Assembly: GCA_015680685.1 (NCBI GenBank)
Contig: MNCI01004811.1
Span: 3,472-67,471, forward strand
Reading direction: 5' to 3'
Length of the DNA stretch: 64,000 nt
Origin: Gnetum montanum
Taxonomy: Eukaryota; Streptophyta; Gnetopsida; Gnetales; Gnetaceae
Part shown: positions 32,701 to 43,100 of the stretch, one piece after another
Layout of the letters: each line of letters starts with the position of its first letter
Position numbering within the stretch: position 1 is the first letter of the stretch
Program-made: the position numbers and the translations under genes
Notes under the pieces: model-generated
The model's database searches: none
What the model was told of the DNA's origin: nothing
Seen by the model: only the letters and a program-made list of their open reading frames with translations

Positions 32701-33215
32701 TACTGATGCAGATGCTTAGCAACAGCAAGAGGTAGTGGCATGAGAAAATACTTTATGTCCTCTGGGCCTATTGAACAACTTGCAGAATCACGATAAGTAA
32801 GACCCCTTATAGTCTCATTTACAGATCTAAATCTATGTTGCCTCTTGAGTTACAAGTACCCTCACTTTAGATGATCTGGTCCAACATCGTGAGTAAAGCC
32901 CAGAACAACAAATCGAAAGCCATTGACCTCGACTCAGTGGAGGAGGAATGCATGCAGACACTGAGACGGATCAAGCACTATCAAGACAAATAACAGTAAA
33001 AGCACTGTGCAAACCTACATCGACGGCCAGTGTAGAAGGTAGATATCGTTCTCAAGGACGTTCGTGAGCATGTGAGTAAGTTCTCAGCCAACTAGGAAGG
33101 TCCTTATGTGGTCGCTAAAGCCTTCAAGAATGGAGCCTTCAAACTGGTGAACATGGATGACAACGAATTCACCAACCCAGTGAACCACATGTACCTCAAG
33201 CCATACTACTTTTGA
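29745..33215 (+). pseudogene. pol polyprotein of E2, one frame with about 25 stops
   Basis: A single frame runs from ATG 29745 to TGA 33213-33215 (1157 codons) with no net frameshift, only point stops. Start chosen because LSTPLILTGP after it matches E3 and E4. Order: N-terminal segment (LDLEAMDVTKDPLIEIP), RT (KATIKDNFPLPSINQLID, FMDGFSRYNQI; the catalytic motif is YVDN instead of YIDD at about 30616), RNase H (IYLATSDASIAALLCQ), second RNase H (LHFDGTS, AEYEG, GDSQL), integrase (GGHIAL, CDTC, WGLDLIGA, SNNGPQF with Asn for Asp, AEATNK), end NPVNHMYLKPYYF. About half of the stops trace to CAG/CAA/CGA codons when compared with E1. Confidence 0.9.
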
Positions 33216-33221
33216 GGCACA

Positions 33222-33510
33222 ATGACAGCACTAAGCATGGTCTGCTATGACAATAAACTAGTAGCCGCACTGGGCAGCATCCGCAATGACGATAAACTAG
33301 CAGCACCATACAACATCCGCTACAATGGTAAACTAGCAACAACCGTCTGTCAGGACATAAAACTAGCACTGTTAGTCCACTATGACTATAAACTAGCATC
33401 ACACATTTGCCATGACGTAAAACTAGTATGTACAGTTTGTTGGGACCTCAAACCAGCACAACGGTTCGCTGGGACCCTAAACTAGCACCTGGTCTACCAA
33501 GACCTTAAAC
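33222..33510 (+). repeat. 30-bp minisatellite after integrase (E2)
   Basis: About nine units with CTATGAC(N)ATAAACTAGCA, starting a few bases after the pol stop. An ATG at 33222 opens a frame to 33485 that reads VCYDNKLVA, IRYNGKLAT, VCQDIKLAL, VHYDYKLAS and ICHDVKLVC in turn, the same peptide pattern as E1. Whether it is translated is unknown. Confidence 0.85.
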
Positions 33511-34475
33511 TGGGTTCGCGTCGCATCCTCAACATGCACCATCCCTGAATACACATTGAACAAAGGGGCATGATACTAGCACATGGGTGGGACATCACCG
33601 CTCCAGGATGCAGTTCCCGATGCAAAGAAAACATGGTCTAGGGCATACACATCGCCATCTTCGGTGTCATGCTGACCCTTCAAAGATGTCGTACGATGTC
33701 ACATGGGCCCTTTGAACCTACCATTGCTATGGGCCACCACCCTAATGGTAGTTCCTGGGCCCGTTCCTACTTCTGAGGTGCTGACGGTATTATGGCCTAG
33801 CCATAATATTGTTGCACTTTCGTTTCCTACCATAGTTTCGGCTCACATGATGTTTAGCTATGTGGTAGTTAATCCCATAGCTGAACTCAGCGTGCATGCA
33901 TTTGGTAGGGATTCTAGTGCATTCACACCCCTGGTGCCCTGGGGATTGGCTCCCTCCATGAACGGTGCTGCCAAGACCACTGCTGGTCTACCTGCTTTGG
34001 GCATCTCACACCGGTGATGGTGCCCAAGTGTAACAAAACATTGTCCTCATAGATGCATCCCCCTACAACAACAAAGGCTATAGCATCGCAAAGTGAGTGC
34101 CTCGACTAACATGGTTGTTTGAGAGTGAAAATTCCAGCACATGCATAACATAGCTCGTCATGTGGAAGGCTTTGATAGGCAGGTCAAGACCCTCCATGGA
34201 TGTAATATAGCTCATCTTACTGAGGGGACACCTATCTATGGGAGGTTGAAGAACATCACCAGTCAGAGATGAAAATGCAAACGAGCCCCTCAGAGCACTC
34301 CAACAAGGGACTTGGCTAAACATCATCTCTGCTCTCTGCCTTAACCTCTATAACACCCTCAAGCATGGCCAAGCGATGTCCCAATACTCACCAATCAACG
34401 ACCTCATCATTTCACTTGTTACAGTGTTTCATATTCTTTGTCGACGTCCATCGAGCTTGTTCTCTAGACATCAAC
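33511..34475 (+). other. 3' non-coding region of E2
   Basis: About 1 kb without a recognisable gene; open frames here (for example 33703-34017) lack domain support. The final 50 bases match E1 upstream of its polypurine tract. Confidence 0.65.
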
Positions 34476-34486
34476 AAAGAGGGGCC
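34476..34486 (+). promoter_or_regulatory. polypurine tract of E2
   Basis: AAAGAGGGGCC two bases before the 3' LTR; identical to E1. Confidence 0.85.
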
Positions 34487-34488
34487 AA

Positions 34489-36175
34489 TGAAACATCCTA
34501 AAAATATGCGGGGTCATCCTGGATTCACTAGGCTCTTGCAGTCCACATAGCACCATGGCAGCCCATTAGGAGAAGAACGTTTTGAGTCTAGGACGGTCAG
34601 TTTGGTAAATTTTCTACTTTAGGCATGGATAGGTTCTGTACCAACCCATCCACCCACCAAAGTAGTCTGAACAACCTGTAGCCTACTCAGAAACGGTGTC
34701 CAAAATCGACAGTAGTATCCTAGGTTCACAAGAAAAGCAGTTTGGTTAGTTCTCTAAGTCACAAAGCTTGCTACGCTATGCTACGATATGTAGCATAGAA
34801 AGCTTTAGAAAACAATGGTGGAATGAGATGTTACGCTATGCTATGACATATAGTGTAGCATAGCAACAACTTCACTACTCACTTCCCTCACCCAATCCTA
34901 AGTTCTGTAGTGATGTCTCTTTCCGCTAGGAAGCAGCGAACCATGTCTGCTGCTACGCTACACTGAGCTACATGGTGCAACACGGCGTAGCAATCCTATG
35001 AAAAGCAACAGAAGGCAGTTAAAAAGGTGAAATCAGCAAAGTTTGCAATACTTGCATTATGGCAGAATAGGTTAAGAATCAGCAAAACTATCGTAGCGTA
35101 GCATCGTGTAGCAAGTATGTGACGTACGATAGGATACGTGGCAATGGTGTTATGCCATGCCAAGCAAGCCATGTCACAAAGCATAGCATGACATGCAGGT
35201 GGCCATGCGACATCAATGCACTTGATCCAATTGAACCATTGGCACATGCCCCTAGGAGTTGATAGCGTGGTTGCAACGTAGTAGGATCACAGTTATTGCT
35301 CGCATCACAACGGTCTTGCAAGCTCAATGGTTACAAGTAGATCGAGTAATGCTAGTAAGGTAGCGCAAGTCTGTGACACATAGTATTCAAACGGTCACAT
35401 TTGCTTACGTTTAGCCCTATAAATAGCCCATCAAATAGCACATAAAAGGTCCAAAAGAAAAAAGGGGAATCTCCTTGGCTAAAAAAAAGAAAAAGATACC
35501 TACAATCTCACAAAAAAGAAAAGAAAAGGAAAAGCTAGCCATCTGTAAAAGGAACCTCTCTCAGCTAGCATAAAGCTCAGGTCTTTGTTCTACCACCTTG
35601 CTAGGATCCTACATGCATTGTATATACATGAAGTCTGTGCCCAGGTGCATAGCTATTCCTATTTCCTGGCATGCCTTGGTTACCCTCAGGACTTCTGCTC
35701 TCCTGCAGCTGATTATATCCCCCCTGACTGGACAGATTTGTAGCTCTGAAGTGGTGCATGTTCCTAACTGTATCTTATGTTACCTCTTATTTACTATCTG
35801 GCTTTCTTGTATTATTTTCTATTTTATTTACCTTCAAGCATCATCTCATATCATTTCCGCACTTACGTTTCTCATGTTCAACATTACTTTCGCATATCTC
35901 TATTTTATTCACTATTTCGCATTATTGTTGCAATTTCTTTAGTCCCTTTCTTTTCCCTCTATATCTACCCATAAGCACCATCCCGCAACTCATACAGTTT
36001 ATATTTCAAAAGGCTATATTGACATCGATGTAAGTCCTTGTCTGATCGACCAAACCATTTAGGGCACCCCGTGTTCACACACACCTAGCACCACCCTCCC
36101 ATGGGCACGAGGTTGGAACTGTTGTGTCCATCGACCTTGGCATTCTTCCATCCACTAACATTTTCAATTGCTACA
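34489..36175 (+). repeat. 3' LTR of E2 (family B)
   Basis: 1687 bases, TGAAACATCC to TTGCTACA. Aligns throughout with 17853-19592. Differs by many transitions and a deletion near 35090 that removes most of the fourth palindrome. TATA box at 35418-35425, U5 block at 36031-36068. Followed by GAGTG, the right copy of the target duplication. Confidence 0.93.
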
Positions 36176-36180
36176 GAGTG

Positions 36181-37779
36181 GAGAGCGTAGTTGGAACAAT
36201 GACATACTAGACTAAACACCTACACCAAGGACTAGTGAACATGGATGAGGGAAAAGTAGCATTAGACTACCTACCATAAGCATGCATGGAGGAGAGAGGA
36301 TTATTAGTGTCAGCCAGGTACTCTAACTATGCTCTCCCTTTACTCATTTTATTTGATTCATTTTTTTCATTTTATTTAGTGAGGGTTTGGGCTTTGGAAT
36401 GTAATCTCTTAGTGTGCTCTACCATTGTAGGGGCCACCATTACCATGCACCATCTCAACCATGGTGGTTGCAGAAGGATGTGCATGGTTGTGGGAGTATT
36501 TGTTTCTTTGGTGGGAAGCATTTATTATGTGTAGTATAGGTATGGGAACAATGGTTATCGTTGCATGGTGCAAGAAGGCCACTGGGGCTATGCAAAGATT
36601 TTTGGGGTTTTGGGATTACAAGGTTTGATTGTGCTAGTTTTTCATACGCTGTGGGTGTTTTCTACTTTTTTCTTTTATTTTAAAAAATTTGGCATGTATG
36701 TGGGGTTCTTGGGAAGGGTGGTAGGGAGGTTTTAATGGTGGTCATAGGTGGCTCACTATGGGTCAAGGGACACAACATAGGGGTTTGTCTCTACACTTCC
36801 AATTTTTAATAGAGAAAATTCTATTATCATGGCATGGGTAGGGATAGTGCAAGCATTAGGGTTTTGGATTTGGTGATAGTTGAGGGAAGCTAGCCATGAG
36901 GTGGTGGGTTTTGCAAGGGGTTTGTTTTGCATTTTTTTCTTTGAAATTTCTTTGTTTAATTTTCTAAAATGTTGGCTATGGATAGGGCCCAGGCGTGTCA
37001 CATGCTGCAATGGCTATTTGGCTTTTGTGTGCCCTATGCTGTAGCTGCAAGGGTGACAAGGACACTTAGTGCCAAGGTAAATTTTCTATATTCTTTTAAA
37101 ATTTTATTTTATTTTATGGTGGTTATGAAGGAAGAAGTGGCAATGTGTAATAGGCACGATGGATGTAGTGATGTGGTAATGTGTAGAGGTTGCATGTAGT
37201 GGGGCATGGGCATGGCACGCAATGCTGCAATGGGCATAGGGTACATAGGCTATGGTTGGGCAATGGCTAGAACTATGCTCCTTACTATTGTAGCCAGGAC
37301 TATAGAGTTGACACCAAGTGTTTAATAAAATGTGTCTATCCCAAAAGTTCATTTTTTGGGACTACGCTTTGTAGAGAGCATAGTCGGAAGTTAAAAAAAT
37401 TTGTAGTTTGGGACTATGCTTGCTACTAAGGTAGTCCAAACTTACAAAAATTTACAATTTTTGGACTACACTCTCCACTGAGGTGGTCTAGAGTTAGAAA
37501 AAAATTGTGAAAAAATTCTGTAAATTGTGCATAATGTTAAACTTGAAAAATATAACAGTGGTAATCCTACAAACTATAATGATGCTAAACTTGTGAAAAC
37601 ATGTTATACCCCAATGAGTACCAAGTGCATTAGATAAGTTGGTTGATGTCCTATACTTGTAAGGCCCTAGGATGTATTGCCAAAATTTAAAAAATTTTGC
37701 TAGTCCATGTTATATTATGCTAACTTTGCTAACTCCAATTTAATAATTTTATGTCAAAATTTGCATTCAAAATTTATAG
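36181..37779 (+). other. 5' part of the E4 antisense gene: flank, possible exon 1, intron 1
   Basis: A possible exon 1 is 36969-37076 (ATGTTGGCTATGG to GCCAAG, donor GTAAAT), 108 nt against 110 in E2, but the peptides are not clearly alike. Palindromes with arms GACTATGCT/AGCATAGTC lie at 37260-37500, the same type as in the E4 LTR. The rest is AT-rich with no other gene. The region ends in AAATTTATAG, the acceptor of exon 2. Confidence 0.4.
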
Positions 37780-40700
37780 GGTGTTGCTAAAACCTATCTT
37801 GATCATTGTGGAGCTCACGAGCATCTTATGCCACATGAGTGAGCTTGTTCCTAACATGCCTACACTAGATATGTGGATGGGTGTTTAGGTGGTGTGGTTT
37901 TGACTAGGGGCTCATGAGTTCCTAGAGTGCCTGTTGTAGTAGTTTAATGTGATCATGTACTCCCAGTTAGCAGTGGAGACTGCTAGTGCCATCATTGAGA
38001 TGTTGCTACTCAGGGCTAATTGGGACATTCTAAGGTTCATCTCGGATAAGCCTACTATTAGAAGTTATGGAGTAGGTGGTTCGAGTAGATTTCCTAGGAG
38101 CACTTAGCAATTGTCCAGGATATGATACATGATGGGACTTAGTTGCTACAACAAGAGCAACACACTATTCATTATGTTGCAAGTGCAGACCCTATTCCAA
38201 AACCCACCTAGAAATGTCTACTATGCTGGAGGGTAAGTGCTTTTATGGCTTTCATAGTTTGTTTCTTGCTACTTGACCATGTTAATTTGCTAATGACTGA
38301 TGACTTATTCTAGGTTTAGAGTTGATGAGGAGGGCCTATATGATGAGGTGGACATTGTAGCCTTGACTCGCATTACCTTTGAGGTGTTTTCTTGTAGCCC
38401 AAATGTTTGAGTAGCTATGCTAGAGTAGGTGAGGTATTATCTAGAGGTATACCCTACTTGACACTCAAAGGTATATGAGTAGTGGAGGATCCATGGTTGG
38501 TTGGATGAGGAGTGGGCTATTGGTGAGATTAACAATGAGGAGATGCTTGTAGTGCCACCCTTGTCTCACATCCCATTTATGCCATGTGTTTATCTATGTT
38601 TTGGCTTATGTTCTTGCTTTTGTATGCCCATTAGGTTTCCTTTTGCATGATGCTAACATTGTTTTACCTTTTTTGTAGTTACAGTTACCTTAAGCAATGT
38701 GACAATGGTCATGATGGATTGCACAGAGGACACCCTCATTATGAAGTATGACAATGTGGAGGGTGTGTAGCACTAGCTATGCCATGAGGCCTTAGATGCA
38801 CTCACTACTAGCCTCACATATGTAGGGTTGATGGACCTATTTTTTACCCTTAGCCCAAGTATCTTGGTGGAAAAAAATGGTTACCATCATTGATTCCTTT
38901 AGTGATGAAATTAGATAGTTTGTTATCCAAGAGCATGGTGTGACAGTAGTGCTTAACCTTATTGAGGGCTACTTTGCTAACCTCTTTAGCCTCTTCATTG
39001 ATCAACTAATGATCGTCAATAAGACTAGTAGGGAGGTGGATCATAAATGGGAGATTGATGACTAGTTGGGATCATTTGATCTCATAAGGGCATACCAATT
39101 AAAGATGTTCTTGTGCATGAGGTATAAGAGCACTACCGTCTTTTCCACACTCATGCTTTTCGAAGTTGCTCTCACAAGGAAAGATCCTTGGGGTGGAGTA
39201 GGCATAGGTGATGAAGGAGGTACTGCTAAAGGGTATGATGTTCACTTGGGCTACCTATATAATGACTAGCAAATATGTGGAGATCTCTAGGCTATGGTTC
39301 AACCTCCAAGTGAGGTTCCATGTGCACTTTTCGTTCTTCGTAGGGTACTTGCAAAGATTCACAAAGCTCTTGGTTATGCATGAGGGTAGATGATATGTTG
39401 TGTAGGATTGTGAGCAGCTCTCCAAGACATGGATTAAACACATATTCACAACCACACATGTGTAGAAGCCCCCAAAGAAGATCAACGAGCATTATTTATA
39501 ACAACTAAGGGTTCCATGGGATAGTCACACTACTCGCACGATAGTGTAGGTGAACATCCTCTAGTTGGAATTGGGGATGTGACTAAGGTAGATCACTATA
39601 TTGGAAAGATGGTGGAACCATCTAAGGTAAAGATTAAGAGGCCACATCCTATAGAGAAGGCTACCCCTGAGGCTAGAGGGCCAAGAAACAAGAAGATTCG
39701 TATTAAGCTTCAAAACTTGCACATAGAGGTTGGTGGCTAGTATGTGTAACTTGCTAGATGCATATATTATATTAATGTATGTTTATATTTTTATATTTTT
39801 TTCTACATTATGTTGCTAATGTCCATATGTTCACTAATGCATTATGCATGCTATGTATGTATATGTGTTAATTACAGCGATAGGAGAGAGGGCTGCAGGA
39901 GTAGTGACTAAGGTGATAGCAAATGAAGTACCTCCTCAATCTAAGGAGGGGAAGGCTTATGGGGATGAGTTACTAGAGGTAGCAAAGACCCTCTAGTAGT
40001 TGGAGGAAGAGGGGTTTCTCCACCTTAGTGGCGGTGATTTTGATAGCCTATTCGATGGTGTGTAACCAAGTGACCCCCTTGCACTCACACCTAAGGGCTT
40101 TCTAGGTAACTAACTATCTATTGCCATTTGTCATTGCTTTCTTGCTCTAACATCTTTAGCTATTTGATTATATGATAATTTCATCATTGTGTTATATCAT
40201 CAAATATCCTTGCTAGTAGTCCCACGTCTACCTACTGCATGGAGTTGTGTGTAGATGTACCCAATAAATTCACCTTCATGGAAGGTATCATTAAGGACAT
40301 GGTGGATCACTTGAAATAGGTAGATCCTAAGCTTAGTATGTGTGATGTTTCTTTAATTTGTGTTGATTTATTTCTTGCATGCTTATCTTTTGCTTAATAT
40401 TGATTAATTTTTACATGCCTGTAGGTTCTAAGCTTTGGTGGGATCCAGGCAAGATGGCCAAGGTGGATGCCCTTCTTAATCTCCCTCCTGAAGTTGATTA
40501 GGTGTCTCATTGCATGTACAAGACATTAAACAAGTACATGCTTTCCTATGTAAAATAATTATGGGTTTGTAGGTGCTCAAATGAGCACTTGTAGAAATGT
40601 GTGCATGAGGTATAGGAGAGGATGGCCAATCAAGATATGAAGATCAATGATCTTCAATCTGGATATGATTTCTTGGTGGCTAGAGCTCATGAAGACAATA

Positions 40701-41420
40701 CCTAGTGTATCTCTGAGATAGAGTATGCCCGATACTAGACAACTGTCAAAGGCAAAAATGAGGGCCACATGGGAGTTGATTGAGAAATGAGTACAAATGG
40801 ACTTACTTGCCCAGAAAAATCAAGATTGGAAAAATTATAGCATAAAGGTCTACCAGTGGGGCCAAACTCAAAAGAATCATAAGAACTAATATAAGCATGA
40901 GTACAATGTTTACCTATGATGGTACAAAGAGAAGTCTATATAATGCTACGACATCGAGATGTTCCTTGAGGCAATTGGCAGAAGGTAGGTGTATGAGTTG
41001 TTCACGTGGCATATGATGATGAGTGGCTCTTCTAAGATGGAGATTATCACCCCTTAAGAGAGGCTTCTTTTGCTACTTTCTCAATGGAGCTATCTGCATG
41101 GACCTCCATGGACAAATACAAGACCCTTGTGGGGATTGACTTTAGCTAGGAGAACTAGACACAACTTTTTTAGACCAAGATCCCCTAGTGCTTGAAGGTT
41201 GGCCTTGAGACGTTGCCTCTAGAAGACACCAATGTAGGATCCTCTAAGATTAATTCTTTTTAGCTTTTGCATGTTTTTAGTTAGATTGTATAGTACAAGT
41301 TTGCTTACTAATGATGCCTACTTACTATGGTTATTATGGTAGGTAGCAAGAGATGCCATGGGCCCCAACGATGTGCTGGAGGAAGAAGAACCCCCACCTC
41401 CACCTAGTGTCACTAATTAA
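37780..41420 (+). pseudogene. antisense spliced gene of E4 (aORF), exons 2 to last
   Basis: Plus strand, opposite to E4. Exon 2 is 37780-38232 (453 nt): KPILIIVEL, FLECLL, IIEMLLLRANWDILRF. Intron 38233-38313 (81 nt, GTAAGT...TTCTAG) is at the E2/E3 position; exon 3 then starts FRVDEEGLYDEVD. Another acceptor (TTTTTTGTAG, ending 38678) precedes a block with TMVMMDCTEDTLIMKYDNVEG and YVGLMDLF. A plus-strand intron 40336-40424 (89 nt) precedes GSKLWWDPGKMAKVDALLNL and WVCRCSNEHL. Last part: FATFSMELSAWTSMDKYK, then GPNDVLEEEEPPPPPSVTN to TAA 41418. Many TAG stops. The Asp of the E2 DLEG motif is Glu here, arguing against phosphatase activity. Confidence 0.68.
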
Positions 41421-41679
41421 GCATGACATGATGTAGGCCTGCTGTTAGGCATTTTTGCTATTATTTTTTGTTATATTTTTGTTTCATGATGCTACTCATG
41501 CTACATACTCCTATCTATATGATATCTAGTGCATGTATTCACCATGTGTAATGTGTAATGTGCAAGCCTTTTCTTTTATGTTTTATTTAATATGCCCTTG
41601 TTATGCTTATAATGTGATAAATTAATATGCTAACTCAGTCTTATGTGATGATAGTGTAACTAGGCCACTATGAGTTGAC

Positions 41680-41830
41680 ATCAATTTAAGGCCATTTCAA
41701 GCCATGATGAGATTGACGATGCTAATTTAAGGCCATTTCGGGCCACAATGATAGTTTAAGGTCATTCTAGGCCCATGGTAATTTAAGGCCATTTTGGAAC
41801 ACATGGTAGTTTAAGACCATTCTAGGCCGT
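41680..41830 (-). repeat. GGCC-type minisatellite (E4)
   Basis: On the plus strand, units such as AATTTAAGGCCATTTCAAGCC and TAGTTTAAGGTCATTCTAGG, about five copies of 30-45 bases; reverse complement of the E2/E3 units. Lies between the last antisense exon and the end of protease. Confidence 0.75.
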
Positions 41831-42059
41831 GTATGTTGCTATCATTTTTTGTAATTTTAGCTTTAAAAATTTTTATGCATTTTGATGTTTTTATGCACAA
41901 ATAAATGCATTGAAGTAATAATGGTATAAATTTAAGCTTAGCTATTGAATGCATAGACAATGCAATTTGTAAATGAAGCAGTTAAACTAAATGCACACAG
42001 TATGCTACAATGCTAATGCAACATATATGGGAAGCAAGATGCAGGGTGTAAGTAGATAG

Positions 42060-43100
42060 TGGGAAAGTCCTTAACATGCTCTTAGACAAAGGGGTCACCT
42101 TAGTCACATAGTCATTTCCTAACCTGGTGTGGATTAGGAGGCATGTAGGGCCTAGAGGGAACTATTCAATAGTCTCCCTGACTCTCACTCACTACATTGA
42201 AGCATAATTCTCCCCATAGGACATCCTTCAATAAGCTACTAGCTTTGTATATCTTCTTAAGTGGGTTTTTTTCACATGCATTGTCCTTGTCCTTTACTGT
42301 AGGTACATCATTAGGAAATTCCACCTCTAACCCTTGCTCCATATCTATATTGTTAATCATTAAAGGATCTATGTTATCACTATGGATGATAAATTTACCA
42401 CCTTCATATAGAAGGTGGATTTCCTAATGAATTAGGGAGGAGACATCCTATAGCTATTCTAGCCAAGGCCTGCCTAGTATTAGGTTGAATCCTGGCATCT
42501 CCTCTATGACTAGGAATATTGCAATGATGGGGAATTGATCCCTTTCCATGAAGGCTATTTTGATAGTACCCTTGACAATGATGTGTAACCTGCTAAAGGG
42601 CTTTAGGAACATGGTTTCGGTTGGCCTAATTTGATTTGTAAGGCCCAACTTCTCAATGACAGTGTATGGGATGATGTTTGTTGTTGCCCCATCATCGACA
42701 TGCACCTTTTAGATATTGCATTTCCCAACATGTATAGTGATGAAAATTGGGGTTGTTATGACCTCACCCTTCTTAGGGTCAACCTTAATCACCTCATCAT
42801 GAAATGCAAGGGGTGGTGAGCTCAATTCCTATGGTGTGAGAGGCAACATCACAACATGGATGGAATGCTCATCTACTAGGATGTCCTCCATGATAGGAAC
42901 GGAGTTCAACATCTATAATAGTGCTTCATGATGGGTATAGGAGGTCATAATTAGATCATATAGGCTTAATGTGATATTATTTTGCTTCAATGCTTGCTTA
43001 ACCTTGGCTAATGCATTTGCTAAGTCTTTACCATTGACCATTGTTTTGGCCTTGACCTCCTCCATATGCCTCAAGAGATAGATCTCTCATGGAGGGGACT
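42060..43100 (-). pseudogene. protease region of E4
   Basis: Minus strand. SLYDLIMTSYTHHEALL (about 42920-42970) and VHVDDGATTNIIPYTVIEKLGL (about 42640-42705) carry the D-D-G-A active site; then IVKGTIKIAFMERDQFP and EEMPGFNLILGRPWLE (42454-42570), and a tail to about 42060 (IMINNIDMEQGLEVE, 42310-42360). Few stops. Best conserved active site of the three Tat-like proteases. Confidence 0.8.

Larger units (their letters stand above)
17853..36175 (+). mobile_element. E2: complete 18.3-kb Tat-like LTR retrotransposon
   Basis: Full structure: 5' LTR, primer-binding site, leader repeats, gag, protease, antisense spliced gene (minus strand, 24532-28857), pol, minisatellite, polypurine tract and 3' LTR, flanked by a 5-bp duplication with one mismatch. 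The two LTRs differ at roughly one base in eight over the first 290, so the insertion is old. It sits in E4, between that element's antisense gene and its pol. All coding frames carry stops; the element is dead, but nearly complete in layout and is the best map for the family. Confidence 0.93.

Noticed and set aside
36969-37076. Firm assignment of exon 1 of the E4 antisense gene
   Set aside because: Length and donor fit, but the peptide does not clearly match E2 exon 1, so it is recorded only as possible.
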